A DNA stretch of 64,000 nucleotides from Eutrophobius brisbanensis (GTDB lineage: Bacteria > Pseudomonadota > Gammaproteobacteria > Eutrophobiales > Eutrophobiaceae), in assembly GCA_038131795.1 (NCBI GenBank), contig JAYPQE010000003.1, forward strand, positions 1,364,001 through 1,428,000, given 5' to 3'. A program made the position numbers and the translations under genes. The notes under the pieces were generated by a model. That model was given only the letters and a program-made list of their open reading frames with translations, had not been told where the DNA came from and did no database searches. This document shows, one piece after another, positions 63,559-64,000 of the stretch (its first letter is position 1; each line of letters opens with the position of its first letter).

Positions 63559-64000
63559 TCACGGCAATGCAAATACGAAAATCGTATTGCTGCCTGAATC
63601 GGATTTGATCTCCGGGGTGAGCAGATTGGTATTCATCACGTTTCCGCCACCCACTGCCACGGCCACATATTGTCTTCCATCAACTGCATAACTCACCGGG
63701 TAACCGGTAACAGGACCACTGAGGATGGTCTCCCATACCACCTCGCCGGTGTGTTGATTAAGTGCCTTGAAGCGGCGATTGGTATCACCAACGAAGATGA
63801 GTCCTCCGCCTGTCGCTACCAGGGCCATGAGCCCGGCCCGCTGTTCATAACGCCACAGGGTCTCGCCCGTTTCCACGGACACCGCTTCGATGCGGCCCAC
63901 CTTGCCATTGGCGGTAGGGGCGATCATCATGTCGTAGTTTACCCCACTGAATACCGGGTTATCCCAATCCTGTAGCGCTGTTAATGTTGAGTTCATACAC
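63559..64000 (-). CDS. C-terminal part of a second PQQ dehydrogenase, cut by the window edge
   Basis: 147 codons run in from the right edge (TGT ATG AAC at the border), ending at TGA just after FVFALP. Almost every residue matches the same region of the neighbouring PQQ dehydrogenase (GKVGRIEAVSVETGETLWRY, FKALNQHTGEVVWETILSG, SYAVDGRQYVAVAVGG). It stops where the neighbour goes on into a linker and haem domain, so this paralogue lacks the fused cytochrome and would need a separate one. The first ATG in view is internal, not the start. Confidence 0.82.
   Translation of the reverse strand, partial: CMNSTLTALQDWDNPVFSGVNYDMMIAPTANGKVGRIEAVSVETGETLWRYEQRAGLMALVATGGGLIFVGDTNRRFKALNQHTGEVVWETILSGPVTGYPVSYAVDGRQYVAVAVGGGNVMNTNLLTPEIKSDSGSNTIFVFALP

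Overview
The window looks like a piece of a Gram-negative, probably marine, gammaproteobacterial chromosome specialised in breaking down aromatic acids. This rests on gene types (four TonB-dependent receptors, an ECF sigma/FecR pair, Tat and c-type cytochrome proteins, an AAHS-type aromatic acid importer, Rieske oxygenases, gentisate and benzoyl-CoA genes) and is an inference; no rRNA or tRNA was seen to fix the taxon.

Layout. 1-429: remains of a cyclase-like gene. 430-3380 (minus): SoxC/SoxD-like sulfite dehydrogenase pair and a 4,5-dihydroxyphthalate decarboxylase-like protein. 3542-6956 (plus): Rieske oxygenase alpha and beta subunits and a secreted LVIVD-type protein. 6975-16652 (minus): DUF411 protein, thioesterase, benzoate-CoA ligase-like enzyme, aromatic acid MFS importer, alpha/beta hydrolase, small outer-membrane barrel, and a LolD/MacB-type ABC ATPase with a 1067-residue FtsX-family permease.

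16709-29796 (minus) is the most striking part: seven full-length tandem paralogues of an exported protein of about 570-590 residues plus an eighth, internally deleted copy. No copy matches a family I can name with certainty. The order of motifs (an N-terminal GE(K/T)-I-V segment, DPEGTD, FPQEA, ESALGTNP, DG-IHWA-G, HxH) suggests to me a distant, secreted branch of the M29 aminopeptidase / 2,5-dihydroxypyridine dioxygenase (NicX) fold. A clear intrinsic terminator separates copy 7 from copies 1-6, so copies 6 to 1 may be co-transcribed with the ABC exporter and the aromatic acid genes.

29893-34024 (minus): TonB-dependent receptor, a shortened FecR-like anti-sigma factor and an ECF sigma factor. 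34234-38422 (plus): alpha/beta hydrolase, GMC oxidoreductase, gluconate 2-dehydrogenase subunit-3-like Tat protein and a c-type cytochrome with a helix-hairpin-helix tail. 39000-40136 (plus): MFS transporter. 40189-42306 (minus): TonB-type receptor.

42510-46675 (minus) is a compact gentisate operon: salicylate 5-hydroxylase-like Rieske oxygenase (two subunits), gentisate 1,2-dioxygenase, maleylpyruvate isomerase and fumarylpyruvate hydrolase. An IS3-family element (46812-48092) with an amber-mutated orfA lies directly upstream of its promoter. 48435-57282: two more related TonB-type receptors, boxC, a secreted carboxymuconolactone decarboxylase-like protein and a second copy of the alpha/beta hydrolase. 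57467-64000 (minus): an amidohydrolase interrupted by one in-frame TGA, a YtcJ-like amidohydrolase, a small membrane protein, a PQQ dehydrogenase fused to cytochrome c, and the end of a close PQQ paralogue running off the window.

Together the genes describe uptake (TonB receptors, MFS), extracytoplasmic processing (the tandem family, hydrolases, PQQ and GMC dehydrogenases with cytochromes) and cytoplasmic ring activation and cleavage (Rieske oxygenases, CoA ligase, gentisate and Box enzymes). Reductase/ferredoxin partners for the Rieske enzymes and BoxA/BoxB are not in the window.
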